Of a stretch of DNA of 64,000 nt, positions 24,265 to 32,639 are shown one piece after another. The position numbers and the translations under genes were made by a program. The stretch covers positions 773,874 to 837,873 of the forward strand of contig NZ_JACIEF010000003.1 in assembly GCF_014196715.1 (NCBI RefSeq). Reading direction: 5' to 3'. The stretch's first letter is position 1; every line of letters begins with the position of its first letter. The notes beneath the pieces were generated by a model. That model did no database searches, had not been told where the DNA came from, and saw nothing but the letters and a program-made list of their open reading frames with translations. This stretch comes from Pedobacter zeae. GTDB taxonomy: Bacteria > Bacteroidota > Bacteroidia > Sphingobacteriales > Sphingobacteriaceae.

Positions 24265-25026
24265 TTAACTTTTCTTCTTATCGGCGTAACCAAATACCTT
24301 TTGCAATAAGGTAGAACTTCTTGAACCCAGGTTATCCCTTATTTTCAGCTCTTCTTTCGCCACTTCGATAAACAGACCATCAATCGCTTTTTGGGTAACA
24401 TATTCGGTTAAGTTGGTGTTAACCGGTTTTACCAGCGGCAACCTGTTATATTGAGTGGTCAGATCACTGTAATACCTGGTTGCATTTACTTTGTTTAAGC
24501 TGGTACTTACAATGGGGCTGAACTTCTGTATCAACTGTGCAGTAGTTACCCGTTTAAAATATTCGGTAGCAGCATCTTTATTTCCTAAAAGAATATTGGT
24601 TGCATCAGTTAGGGTCATTTGTTTAATGGCCGAAATAAAAATGGGTTTAGCTTCGGTAGCAGCATCTTCAGCGGCACGGTTTAAGCTTACAATCACATTA
24701 TCGCAAAGCTTGTTCAAACCTATGCCCCGTAAGGTTTTCTCCACCTTTTGTGCTTCTGGAGGCATCAGGATTTTAACGGCCAAATTGCCTAAAAATCCAT
24801 CTTTAACCGAAAGCCTGTCGGCACCAGCAGAAACGCCAATTTGTAGCGCTTCCTTAATTCCCTGTCCTATTTCAAAAGTAGAAGGTGTTCCGGTAGCAGC
24901 TGTTGTGGTGCCCTGTTTTTCGGTTACCTTTTTAAATATATCGCCCAGTTTAATCTGTGCGCCAACATTTAGGCTTGCAAATACCAGCATGATTAGCGAT
25001 GCCGATAAAATATTAATCTTTCTCAT
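24265..25026 (-). CDS. Exported DUF4197-domain protein
   Basis: The 253-residue protein has a signal peptide (cut after NVGA, about residue 23). A helical DUF4197 domain follows, with the family phrases IGQGIKEALQIGVSAGADRL, DGFLGNLAVKILMPPEAQKV and TNILLGNKDAATEYFKRVT, and near the end VTQKAIDGLFIEVAKEELKI. The function of this periplasmic family is unknown. It stands alone between two sigma-factor loci, transcribed away from the one at 25237. No catalytic motif can be seen. Confidence 0.88.
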   Translation of the reverse strand: MRKINILSASLIMLVFASLNVGAQIKLGDIFKKVTEKQGTTTAATGTPSTFEIGQGIKEALQIGVSAGADRLSVKDGFLGNLAVKILMPPEAQKVEKTLRGIGLNKLCDNVIVSLNRAAEDAATEAKPIFISAIKQMTLTDATNILLGNKDAATEYFKRVTTAQLIQKFSPIVSTSLNKVNATRYYSDLTTQYNRLPLVKPVNTNLTEYVTQKAIDGLFIEVAKEELKIRDNLGSRSSTLLQKVFGYADKKKS

Positions 25027-25236
25027 TTTGTGTGTGTTTAATCAAGCTTAGCAAAACAACGGCCATATTTTATACCCAAAGATAAATCTTTATACGGCAG
25101 TACTATAAAAACGGCTAAAAAGATAGCCATCAACATAAATATTTGGAACATTTGTTTCCTAAAAAATTAGTTTATGTCTCATCACTCAGAAATATTTTTT
25201 ATACTTGAGAGATAATTCGAAACAGCTACCAATTTT

Positions 25237-25815
25237 TTGAAGTTTATAAAAAATACAGCGGGGAATTCCCAGCAAGACGATGCTAAATTGATTGCCGAGT
25301 ATAAAAACACTGGCGATTTAGATGCATTGGGTACGCTTTACAACAAATACATGCATTTGGTTTTCGGGGTTTGCTTAAACTACTTCAAAGATGAAGAACA
25401 AAGCAAGGATGCCGTGATGCAGATTTTTGAAGAATTGGTAACGAAGCTGAAAATACATGAAGTACAGAACTTTAAAAGCTGGCTTCATGTTTTAACGCGG
25501 AACCATTGTTTAATGGCATTGCGGAAATCGGCGAAGCAAAATAATGTCTCCATAGACGATACTTTTGTGGAAAACAGCGAGTTTGTGCATCTGGATATAG
25601 ACAACACAAAAGAAACGCAGCTTACCATAATGGAAAAGTGTATGGAAACTTTGCCTGAAGAACAGCGAAAAAGCGTAGATTTATTTTATTTACAGGAAAA
25701 GTGCTATAAGGAAGTGGCCGATATTACCGGCTACGACATGCTAAAAGTTAAAAGTTACATCCAGAACGGCAAGCGGAATTTAAAGATTTGTATAGAGAAA
25801 AACAGTAGTGAATAA
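25237..25815 (+). CDS. Sigma-70 family (ECF-like) RNA polymerase sigma factor, TTG start
   Basis: The 192-residue protein has region 2 (LGTLYNKYMHLVFGVCLNYF, EEQSKDAVMQIFEELVTKL, FKSWLHVLTRNHCLMALRK). It also has region 4 (METLPEEQRKSVDLFYLQEKCYKEVADITG, then VKSYIQNGKRNLKI). It starts with TTG at 25237; the first in-frame ATG lies inside region 2 and cannot be the start. The stop overlaps the GTG start of the next gene by 8 nt, so the putative membrane regulator is translated together with it. This is the usual layout of an ECF sigma / anti-sigma pair. Confidence 0.9.
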   Translation: MKFIKNTAGNSQQDDAKLIAEYKNTGDLDALGTLYNKYMHLVFGVCLNYFKDEEQSKDAVMQIFEELVTKLKIHEVQNFKSWLHVLTRNHCLMALRKSAKQNNVSIDDTFVENSEFVHLDIDNTKETQLTIMEKCMETLPEEQRKSVDLFYLQEKCYKEVADITGYDMLKVKSYIQNGKRNLKICIEKNSSE

Positions 25816-27106
25816 CGATTGGTTAGATATTGATGTGCTGGAAGATTACCTCGATGGTAAGCTTGATGCTAAAGCTATGCACTTTGTAGAAAGGCAGGCT
25901 TTGGAAGATCCTTTCGTTGCCGAAGCTTTAGAAGGCCTAAAAAAATCGCCAAAGCGTAAACAGACCCTTTCTATTTTACAAAAACAGCTGCACGACCGCA
26001 TTTCGGAGAAACCGATCAAACGTAAGCTCTGGGGAATAACCACTCACAGATTGAGCATTGCTGCTACCGCCACAGTTGCTTTTATTGCGGTAAGTATCCT
26101 GTTTTTTATGCGCGAAACCAACCGTAGAAATGCAGAAACCGCAGCACGCAAACAGAATGGTGTGGTAGTTCATTTAGACAGCTCAACCGCTGTTGCATCA
26201 ACCCAGGTTAAAGAAGATACAACCACACAGGCAAACACCAAATCTCCCCTGGTTGATAAAGCCATCGCAGATGCCAAAAACAGCGATTTGGCTAAGAATA
26301 CCCAAGCCAAAATAACGGTACAACCTGCTGAAAGGGAAATGCTGATGCCCAAACCTATTGAAGCGGCTAATGCCGACGCCGTTAGGTTTAGGAGTATAGA
26401 AGCTTATGCAAGCAAGGCAAAAGCCGCACGCAGCACCCTAAAAGACAGCACTTTAACCGCAGCACCAACATTTGGATCGAGCAAAATTGCATTTAGTGGT
26501 AATGTGGTTGATCAAAGCAATGGTAAGCCCATACCAGGGGCCGTTGTAAAATTAGCGGGCTCAAAAAATGTGACTGCAACAGATGCCAAGGGATATTTTT
26601 ATCTTCCCGCTGATAGCAATGCGAAAGACAAGGATTTACTGATTAACGCCATTGGCTTTAAAGAATTGCCTGTGGCTGGTCTGCAAGATCCTAATGCAAT
26701 TAAAAATGCATTAAGCGGCAATAAATCACTAAACGAAATTGCGCTGATTACCGGATCGAATGGCCGCAAAAAAGAAAATATACCCGCACCTAAAATTACG
26801 CTTCGTGCTGAGCAGAACCTGGATGGAAAATCGGCCGGTGAGATCACAAAACCTGTTCCGGTTTCTACCATTAACTATAGCCAGTACCTGGAGAATAATA
26901 ATAAGCTTTATAACCCCAAAGGCCCTGAACAGTTTGTGATTTTAAGCTTTAAAATTAAAAGTAATGGACGCCCTACCGGTATTACCGTTATAAAATCGCT
27001 AAACAAAAAAGCCGATGCGGAAGCAAAACGGTTGATCCAGGAAGGTCCGGATTGGGTATTACCTAAAAACGGCAATAATATTGTTGAGCTCAGCGTTAAG
27101 TTTTAA
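25808..27106 (+). CDS. Membrane protein with anti-sigma-like N-terminus, CarboxypepD_reg-like and TonB-C-like domains
   Basis: The 432-residue protein starts with GTG, overlapping the sigma gene. The first 80 residues (LEDYLDGKLDAKAMHFVERQ, DPFVAEALEGL) look like the cytoplasmic helical part of an anti-sigma factor. One membrane helix follows at about 81-101. Periplasmic residues 226-295 (FSGNVVDQSNGKPIPGAVVK, TDAKGYFYLP) match a carboxypeptidase-regulatory-like fold as found in SusC receptors. Residues 373-432 (ILSFKIKSNGRPTGITVIKS, LIQEGPDWVLP) match a TonB C-terminal-like domain. I infer that it senses an envelope signal and holds the sigma factor. Confidence 0.82.
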   Translation: MNNDWLDIDVLEDYLDGKLDAKAMHFVERQALEDPFVAEALEGLKKSPKRKQTLSILQKQLHDRISEKPIKRKLWGITTHRLSIAATATVAFIAVSILFFMRETNRRNAETAARKQNGVVVHLDSSTAVASTQVKEDTTTQANTKSPLVDKAIADAKNSDLAKNTQAKITVQPAEREMLMPKPIEAANADAVRFRSIEAYASKAKAARSTLKDSTLTAAPTFGSSKIAFSGNVVDQSNGKPIPGAVVKLAGSKNVTATDAKGYFYLPADSNAKDKDLLINAIGFKELPVAGLQDPNAIKNALSGNKSLNEIALITGSNGRKKENIPAPKITLRAEQNLDGKSAGEITKPVPVSTINYSQYLENNNKLYNPKGPEQFVILSFKIKSNGRPTGITVIKSLNKKADAEAKRLIQEGPDWVLPKNGNNIVELSVKF

Positions 27107-27146
27107 ATTTTCTTTTTTGCAGTTTAAACTGCGCAACACGTAATAC

Positions 27147-27221
27147 TGTCATGCTGAACGCAGTGAAGAATCTTTTAATGGAATAGTACAGTTAAAAGAT
27201 TCTTCGTTGTACTTAGGATGA
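27147..27221. repeat. Inverted-repeat element (GAACGCAGTGAAGA type)
   Basis: CTGTCATGCTGAACGCAGTG begins the left arm and shares GCTGAACGCAGTGAAGAATCT-like sequence with the element at 3360. The inner stem CTTTTAA/TTAAAAG is perfect; the outer right arm has decayed. It lies 3' of the anti-sigma-like gene. Confidence 0.7.
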
Positions 27222-27398
27222 TATTCACTGCCTTCAATCGAGAATAACGCACGATTTATTAATTGTTCTGTTTAAGGGATAATTTCATTTATAAAAACAC
27301 ATTCGCTGTGCTATGGAGATAACGAAACCCTGGTGCGGCGCTATTGGACTACCGACCTTTGCGAAAACTCCAAGTTCTTTGCGGTAAAAAATGCCAAA
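27222..27398. other. Intergenic region between convergent genes
   Basis: The stretch has no supported ORF. The part TTTGCGAAAACTCCAAG / TTCTTTGCGGTAAAA near 27357-27390 looks like another eroded intergenic repeat. Otherwise nothing is recognised. Confidence 0.4.
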
Positions 27399-27428
27399 CA
27401 AAAAGACCAAAGCTAATGCCCTGGTCTT
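27399..27428 (-). terminator. Intrinsic terminator of the phosphate transporter operon
   Basis: AAGACCA (27403-27409) pairs with TGGTCTT (27422-27428) around a 12-nt loop. On the minus strand a short T-run follows. It lies 26 nt after the transporter stop. Confidence 0.7.
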
Positions 27429-27453
27429 CTGCGTATATTAAAGGATTTTGTTT

Positions 27454-28464
27454 TTACTTTAAATAATAAATAGCAGCATAGATAATGGCAGCCAATGTAG
27501 CCGATACCGGGATGGTTAAAATCCATGCCCAGATTAAGTTGATGGTTACACCCCAACGTACAGCCGATACACTTTTAACTACACCTACCCCAACGATAGA
27601 ACCGGTAATGGTGTGCGTAGTAGAAACCGGAATACCAAAATGCTCGGTAATACCTAATGTTACTGCACCAGCACCTTCGGCAGCAACACCTTCAAGTGCA
27701 GTTACCTTGGTAATTTTAGAGCCCATGGTTTTTACAATTTTCCAACCACCGCTCATGGTGCCTAATGATATGGCCGAATAACAGGCAATTGGTACCCAGG
27801 CAGGCATGGCTTCGAAATCGGGAATTACCTTAGAGGCAATTAAAGCCGTTGCAATAATACCCATTACCTTTTGTGCATCGTTACCACCGTGAAAGAAACT
27901 TAGGGCTGCAGATGAAATAAGCTGCAGGCGTTTAAACCATTTTTCGGCAGTTGCCGGCTTGGCATAACGGCAGATATTGATAATGATCAGTGTTAATACC
28001 ACCGAAATTACCATACCGATAATTGGTGCTAAAACAATAAACGAAACAATTTTAATTACATACTGCATGTTTACGGCATCAAGCGGGCTTGCGCCGGTAA
28101 GTAAAGCATGTGTCATTCCGGCTCCGGCAAAACCACCAATTAAGGTGTGCGATGAACTGGAAGGGATACCATACCACCAGGTTAACAGGTTCCAGATAAT
28201 AGCGGCCAGTAAACCGGCAAAAATTACGTGCAGTGTAATGTAGTTTTCGATAACAGTTTTAGCAACTGTATTGGCCACTTTGTGGTCGGTAAAATAAAAG
28301 TAAGCTGCGAAATTGAACAACGCAGCCCACAGAACCGCCTGAAAAGGCGTAAGTACTTTTGTAGAAACAATGGTTGCAATCGAATTGGCGGCATCGTGGA
28401 AACCGTTAATATAATCGAAAGCAATAGCCAGAATTACAACAACAACCAATAAGGTAGTTACCAT
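27454..28464 (-). CDS. pit: Inorganic phosphate transporter, PiT family
   Basis: The 336-residue membrane protein carries the PiT signature twice: near the N-terminus FDYINGFHDAANSIATIVST and in the second half GITEHFGIPVSTTHTITGSI. PSSSHTLIGGFAGA and SFFHGGNDAQKVMG are further conserved sites. PiT proteins import phosphate, often as a metal-phosphate complex, driven by the ion gradient. The DUF47 gene lies 12 nt upstream in the same operon, the standard accessory partner. A PhoR-like kinase stands further upstream. Confidence 0.95.
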   Translation of the reverse strand: MVTTLLVVVVILAIAFDYINGFHDAANSIATIVSTKVLTPFQAVLWAALFNFAAYFYFTDHKVANTVAKTVIENYITLHVIFAGLLAAIIWNLLTWWYGIPSSSSHTLIGGFAGAGMTHALLTGASPLDAVNMQYVIKIVSFIVLAPIIGMVISVVLTLIIINICRYAKPATAEKWFKRLQLISSAALSFFHGGNDAQKVMGIIATALIASKVIPDFEAMPAWVPIACYSAISLGTMSGGWKIVKTMGSKITKVTALEGVAAEGAGAVTLGITEHFGIPVSTTHTITGSIVGVGVVKSVSAVRWGVTINLIWAWILTIPVSATLAAIIYAAIYYLK

Positions 28465-28476
28465 GTTTGTTTTTTA

Positions 28477-29118
28477 TTAAGCGTTTTTAACCAAGATAGT
28501 TTCAAGCACGTTCGCTACATCCTCGCACTTATCTGTTGCTTTCTCTATCGTTTGTAAAACCTCTTTTTGTTTAATTAATTCAATCGCATTGGTTTCGTAT
28601 TCGAACAAACGGGCCACGGCTAATGTAAACACATAATCGGCCTGGTTTTCGCCGCTGTTAATGCGGATACAGGCATCGGCAATTACACGGATATTTTTGA
28701 AACTGCGTAATTCCTTAATGGCTTTATCAATATCGGTACACATTTCTACCAAAAGCTCAGCAATTTTAACAATTGGCTCGTTAATGGTATTCATGTTATA
28801 CATCTGCATGCGGTTTGCCGTTCCGTAGATATAATCGGCTACATCATCAACGGCAGTAGCCAATGCATGGATGTCTTCCCGATCAAACGGCGTGATGAAG
28901 TTCCTGCTCAGTTCAAGAAAGATCGAATGGGTAATATCATCCCCAACGTGCTCTAAGCGTTCAATTTCTTTGAAAATAGCTTTTCGGCTTTCAGCATCAC
29001 CCGTGCTAACCATTTCCAAAAGGGCTTCGGCAATTTTTAATGCATTACTGCCAGCTTGTTCGAAAAGAGGATGAAACTTTCTGTCTTGAGGTGTAAAGAA
29101 CTTAAAAATATTGTTCAT
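28477..29118 (-). CDS. DUF47 / PhoU-like Pit accessory protein
   Basis: The 213-residue helical protein has the DUF47 pattern: FFTPQDRKFHPLFEQAGSNA, KEIERLEHVGDDITHSIFLE, NFITPFDREDIHALATAVDD and, near the end, EKATDKCEDVANVLETILVK. These proteins are PhoU-like helical bundles that bind metals and modulate PiT transport. The gene is 12 nt before pit and surely in the same transcript. It begins with a plain ATG after a 234-bp gap from the kinase gene. Confidence 0.93.
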   Translation of the reverse strand: MNNIFKFFTPQDRKFHPLFEQAGSNALKIAEALLEMVSTGDAESRKAIFKEIERLEHVGDDITHSIFLELSRNFITPFDREDIHALATAVDDVADYIYGTANRMQMYNMNTINEPIVKIAELLVEMCTDIDKAIKELRSFKNIRVIADACIRINSGENQADYVFTLAVARLFEYETNAIELIKQKEVLQTIEKATDKCEDVANVLETILVKNA

Positions 29119-29352
29119 GTTAATTTTTAATATGTTGCAAAGCTACAAGCCCAATGTTAAGTTAATGTTAATTTATTAATTATATTAACTAATTGCAATC
29201 TTATTTTATTCTGCCCGAGCGTATTTCCATGATTTAACCGCTGATAACGAATGGTTAAAGAAGATATCAGCCATGGATTCGCCACCCTCTTTATGCAATT
29301 TTATAGCTGTTGAAATAAACGCCGAAAGCAGATGAAGATAAAAAAGATAAGA

Positions 29353-30378
29353 CTATCCACCCTTTTGAAGGGTAAAAGCAAAGGTCGTTCCTATGCCCGG
29401 TGTACTCCTTACCGAAATGGTTTGCTGGTGGGCTTCTAAAATATGTTTTACAATAGCCAAACCTAAACCTGTACCCCCCACTTCTCTGGCACGATGGGTA
29501 TCGATGCGATAAAAACGCTCAAATAAGCGCAACAGGTGTTTTTCTTCAATCCCGATACCATTATCGGTAACTTCTATCAAAACCTGGTCATGCAGTTCAA
29601 AAATTTTAATGGCTGTCTCCCCGCCATCAATGCCATACTTAATGCTGTTTACCATTAAGTTAATCAATACCTGCCTGATCTTTTCGCGATCGGCAGAAAC
29701 CAATGTAACAGCGGTATACTTATCTTTAAAAAAAAGTTTTATCTTTTTTACTGCTGCGCGGTCTTCGAGGTTTTCCATTACCTCTTTTGCCAGCTGCACA
29801 AAGTCGAATTTTTGATAGTTAATAGGCAGTTCGCCTGTTTCCAGCTTGGAAATAACATCTAAATCATTAATTAAATAACTTAGTCGCTCTACATTATTTT
29901 CTGCCTTTTTCAGGAATAAAACGGCCTGATCAGGGTCATCTACCAGGCAATCCTGTAAGGTTTCGATATAACCCTGAATGGCAAAAAGCGGGGTCTTAAA
30001 TTCATGCGAAACATTTGAAAGAAACTCCCTCCGAAACTGTTCTTGTTTTTTTAAGAGGTCTATTTCTTTTTTCTTCGCGCCTGCCCATTCCTTTACTTCC
30101 TGTTCTACATCATTAATCGGATCGGAACTCACATACTCGCCAAGCGCATCTTTTAAATCTTTACCCAGCTTAAGGTTATGAATGAGTTTGTAAATCAGTT
30201 TGATTTTAGTGTAAATGTATTTTTCGAGCAGGTAATAAAAAACCAGAAAACTGCACAGAAACGATACACCAAAAGAAATAGCCAGGTAATACCAGCTATG
30301 CTGAAAATAAAAATTAACCATCCCGATGGATAGGCCCACGGCAAGGGCAGTAAATAAAACCAGCACACTTAATTTCAT
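29353..30378 (-). CDS. PhoR-like membrane sensor histidine kinase
   Basis: The 341-residue protein has two N-terminal membrane helices (about 4-23 and 29-50) with almost no periplasmic loop. A linker follows, then the HisKA domain with H-box SNVSHEFKTPLFAIQGYIET, and a HATPase domain with N-box NLMVNSIKYG, DNGIGI and GGTGLGLAIV. It resembles PhoR and other OmpR-partner kinases of Bacteroidota. No response regulator lies next to it, so the partner is elsewhere. Its place before the DUF47-PiT pair suggests phosphate control, though a 234-bp gap separates them. Confidence 0.9.
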   Translation of the reverse strand: MKLSVLVLFTALAVGLSIGMVNFYFQHSWYYLAISFGVSFLCSFLVFYYLLEKYIYTKIKLIYKLIHNLKLGKDLKDALGEYVSSDPINDVEQEVKEWAGAKKKEIDLLKKQEQFRREFLSNVSHEFKTPLFAIQGYIETLQDCLVDDPDQAVLFLKKAENNVERLSYLINDLDVISKLETGELPINYQKFDFVQLAKEVMENLEDRAAVKKIKLFFKDKYTAVTLVSADREKIRQVLINLMVNSIKYGIDGGETAIKIFELHDQVLIEVTDNGIGIEEKHLLRLFERFYRIDTHRAREVGGTGLGLAIVKHILEAHQQTISVRSTPGIGTTFAFTLQKGG

Positions 30379-30447
30379 ACTGCAATTTAAAGCTTTTTAT
30401 GTTAAATGTGTGTTAACAAGCCGTCGTGCCTCAATAAAAATTGAAAA

Positions 30448-30479
30448 CAAAAAAAGCTTTCCCTTTGGAGGAAAGCTTT
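30448..30479 (-). terminator. Intrinsic terminator of the secG operon
   Basis: AAAGCTTTCC (30453-30462) and GGAAAGCTTT (30470-30479) form a perfect 10-bp stem with a 7-nt loop. On the minus strand a T-run follows. It lies 22 nt after the secG stop and closes the miaB-to-secG cluster. Confidence 0.88.
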
Positions 30480-30501
30480 ATAAAATACGTGTAAGTATTC
30501 C

Positions 30502-30864
30502 TTATTTTTTTGTCGAATCGGCTTTAGCCGGAGTTGAAGCCGCAGGTTTGGTGCTGTTTAAATTTCCGCCAATTGGAGATGGTGACGGTGTTTTATTTAA
30601 ACGCTCCTGGATAGCAGAGTTTCCAACTGCAGCAGTACCACCACTGGTTTTAGCAATAGTAGTAACGGCAAGCGTTAACACCACGATAAGAGTTAACAAT
30701 ATCCACGATCCTTTTTCTAAAACATCGCCCGTACGTTGTACACCAAACATGTTACTGGTGCCACCGCCTGTAGCTAAACCCCCGCCTTTAGGATTTTGTA
30801 CCAAAACAAACAAGCCTAAGGCCACACATGCAATAATTAATAAAATGATTAAAAAGGTTACCAT
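30502..30864 (-). CDS. secG: Preprotein translocase subunit SecG
   Basis: The 120-residue protein has the SecG layout: a first membrane helix (3-22), the conserved loop VLVQNPKGGGLATGGGTSNM, a second helix (53-72) and a long Ser/Pro/Ala-rich tail. The loop is the family signature. SecG is the small subunit of the SecYEG channel in the inner membrane and speeds up SecA-driven export. The gene follows a TPR-protein gene by 14 nt and ends at a strong terminator. Confidence 0.93.
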   Translation of the reverse strand: MVTFLIILLIIACVALGLFVLVQNPKGGGLATGGGTSNMFGVQRTGDVLEKGSWILLTLIVVLTLAVTTIAKTSGGTAAVGNSAIQERLNKTPSPSPIGGNLNSTKPAASTPAKADSTKK

Positions 30865-30878
30865 GGTAATATTATATT

Positions 30879-31982
30879 TTAAAATTTCTTTTCTATAGAT
30901 TGGATAAGGTCGGCAAAGTAACGGCTTTTTTCCGGATATTTCAAACTTAATTTTTTATAAGTATCTATGGCTTTGTGGTAAAGCATTTGTTCGATATAAA
31001 TTTTAGCTAAAGTTTCCGAAACGAGGTCGTAATTGTCTTCTGCACTCTTCTTAGCCTTATTTTCATTGTCTATCTGCTCCGGTTTTGGCGGCTTTATGGT
31101 TGGGTCTTCTTTCAAAAAGCGTTCAATAATCTCTGCCCCCTTGGTATCCTTAATTTCAGCAGCAGGATATTCGGCTAAATGATCGGCTACTTCGAAAGGC
31201 GTTTGAATATGAAAAATGTGCTCAACATACTGCTGTTGAAACTCGGCATTATTCTGTTGATTATTTCGTGGCTGTGGTTTTAATGGTTCTTTTTTAGTTT
31301 GCGCATAAGGCTGAAAAATCTGCTCATGCTCTTTACGCGTTTTGGCCAGCCACCATAAAAATGTATAAGGAAGTTTATCGTCGTTATACTGCGAAACAAA
31401 ATTATGCTCAGGATCGTCGGGTATTACCGTTTCTATTTTAGGTGCCTCTGTTACTCCATCGGTATTCATTTTCTGCTCAAAGGCAAAAAAATCTATCGCT
31501 GCTGCACTTTCGATAAATGAATCATCTGCGGCAGGTAAGTCTGTTAACTGATCATTACCCGGAAGGCTTTCTGGCGTTTCCACTTCAGCGGTTGGCCCTG
31601 GGCTTACAGCTTCATTGGGCATAATTTCGCTAACCTCTTCAAAAATTCCCTGTTGATCATCATTAGCACCGGCAACTACGGCATGATCAGTTTCGGGCAC
31701 TTCTGCGGTTAATGAATGTGACTTTTCGCTTGCCGGAATTCCGCTTTCCTCAACAACTTCTGCCTCATCAACAGGAAGCATATTTAGCACATGGAACAAT
31801 ACATGCCCCTGGCCATATAATGCCGCCTTTGGAATAAATGAGGCATTGGCTTTAGCCAAAAGCAAATGAATGGGCTGTGAATACGGAAATTGCCGAACCA
31901 TTTCCTGCAACATGGGTACATGCTCTGGCCTAACCTTTCCGGGTTGTGCGAGTAAATCTGCCAGTAGCTTTTTGTTATCCAT
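30879..31982 (-). CDS. Conserved protein with C-terminal TPR-like helices
   Basis: The 367-residue protein has a helical N-terminus (VPMLQEMVRQFPYSQPIHLL) and a long acidic low-complexity middle (about residues 85-190). The end has TPR-like helices: SETLAKIYIEQMLYHKAIDTYKKLSLKYPEKS. No signal peptide is seen, so it is probably cytoplasmic. It sits between lptE and secG, a position occupied by a comparable protein in many Bacteroidota as far as I recall. The function is unknown; a link to envelope assembly is suggested only by its neighbours. Confidence 0.8.
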   Translation of the reverse strand: MDNKKLLADLLAQPGKVRPEHVPMLQEMVRQFPYSQPIHLLLAKANASFIPKAALYGQGHVLFHVLNMLPVDEAEVVEESGIPASEKSHSLTAEVPETDHAVVAGANDDQQGIFEEVSEIMPNEAVSPGPTAEVETPESLPGNDQLTDLPAADDSFIESAAAIDFFAFEQKMNTDGVTEAPKIETVIPDDPEHNFVSQYNDDKLPYTFLWWLAKTRKEHEQIFQPYAQTKKEPLKPQPRNNQQNNAEFQQQYVEHIFHIQTPFEVADHLAEYPAAEIKDTKGAEIIERFLKEDPTIKPPKPEQIDNENKAKKSAEDNYDLVSETLAKIYIEQMLYHKAIDTYKKLSLKYPEKSRYFADLIQSIEKKF

Positions 31983-32057
31983 TATCGAGGTTTGCCGCTA
32001 AGTTAAAAAAATGTAGGTGGGTTTTGAAAATTTTGTCTTTTAAGAATCCTGCTTTAG

Positions 32058-32573
32058 TTACCACTGCGCAAATGCACGGTTGAAAATATCTTCCGATAAC
32101 TGTTTGTTGATATTTTCGATAGCACCAGGCAACAAGGTTTGAATGGGTGCTCCACCGACCGGAAAATCGAAATATTTGGTGAAGCTTTCTTCAAAACTTT
32201 CCTTCTCGTGTTCTTTTATATTGTTCTTATACTTTACCGAAACCGTTATGGTTAATCTGTTTGCACCTGAGGTAGGCGTAGCGCTATTTTGAAGTGCAAC
32301 AGGTTTAATATCATAGCCTGTTATTTTCCCTTCAAATGATGCATCACCCTCGCCGGTGGGCGAAATAATCAGTTTTGTCTGGTTACGGATACGGGTTTTT
32401 AATGATTCTGTAATCTGGTTGCTCAACGTAGGTACCACAAGTGGTGCATTATTTTCGAATACACGCACCACTACTGTTTTTAGTCCGGTTGTAGAAGCTC
32501 CGCTAAATTTATAAGAACAGGCGCTAAAAACAGAAGCAAGCAGGATTAAGACAAATATTTTAATTCTCATCAT
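32058..32573 (-). CDS. lptE: LptE-like LPS assembly lipoprotein
   Basis: The 171-residue lipoprotein has a signal peptide with lipobox VFSAC (Cys19 from the first ATG; the second ATG is equally possible). It continues CSYKFSGASTTGLKTVVVRV, FENNAPLVVPTLSNQITESL and TKLIISPTGEGDASFEGKIT, a pattern typical of Bacteroidota LptE. LptE plugs the LptD barrel that inserts lipopolysaccharide into the outer membrane. The gene lies between the sigma-54 activator and the TPR protein, in the usual order. Confidence 0.88.
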   Translation of the reverse strand: MMRIKIFVLILLASVFSACSYKFSGASTTGLKTVVVRVFENNAPLVVPTLSNQITESLKTRIRNQTKLIISPTGEGDASFEGKITGYDIKPVALQNSATPTSGANRLTITVSVKYKNNIKEHEKESFEESFTKYFDFPVGGAPIQTLLPGAIENINKQLSEDIFNRAFAQW

Positions 32574-32639
32574 GATCGAAAATAGTATCTAAATTATGAA
32601 AAACGTACGGCTGCCGGGGATTGATATAAGCAATTTTAA

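Noticed and set aside
24491..25051. 186-residue open frame on the plus strand
   Set aside because: It is the shadow of the DUF4197 gene on the other strand, which has a signal peptide and family motifs.
30326..30898. 190-residue open frame on the plus strand
   Set aside because: It is the complement of secG and the end of the kinase gene, both of which are clear genes; codon use follows theirs.
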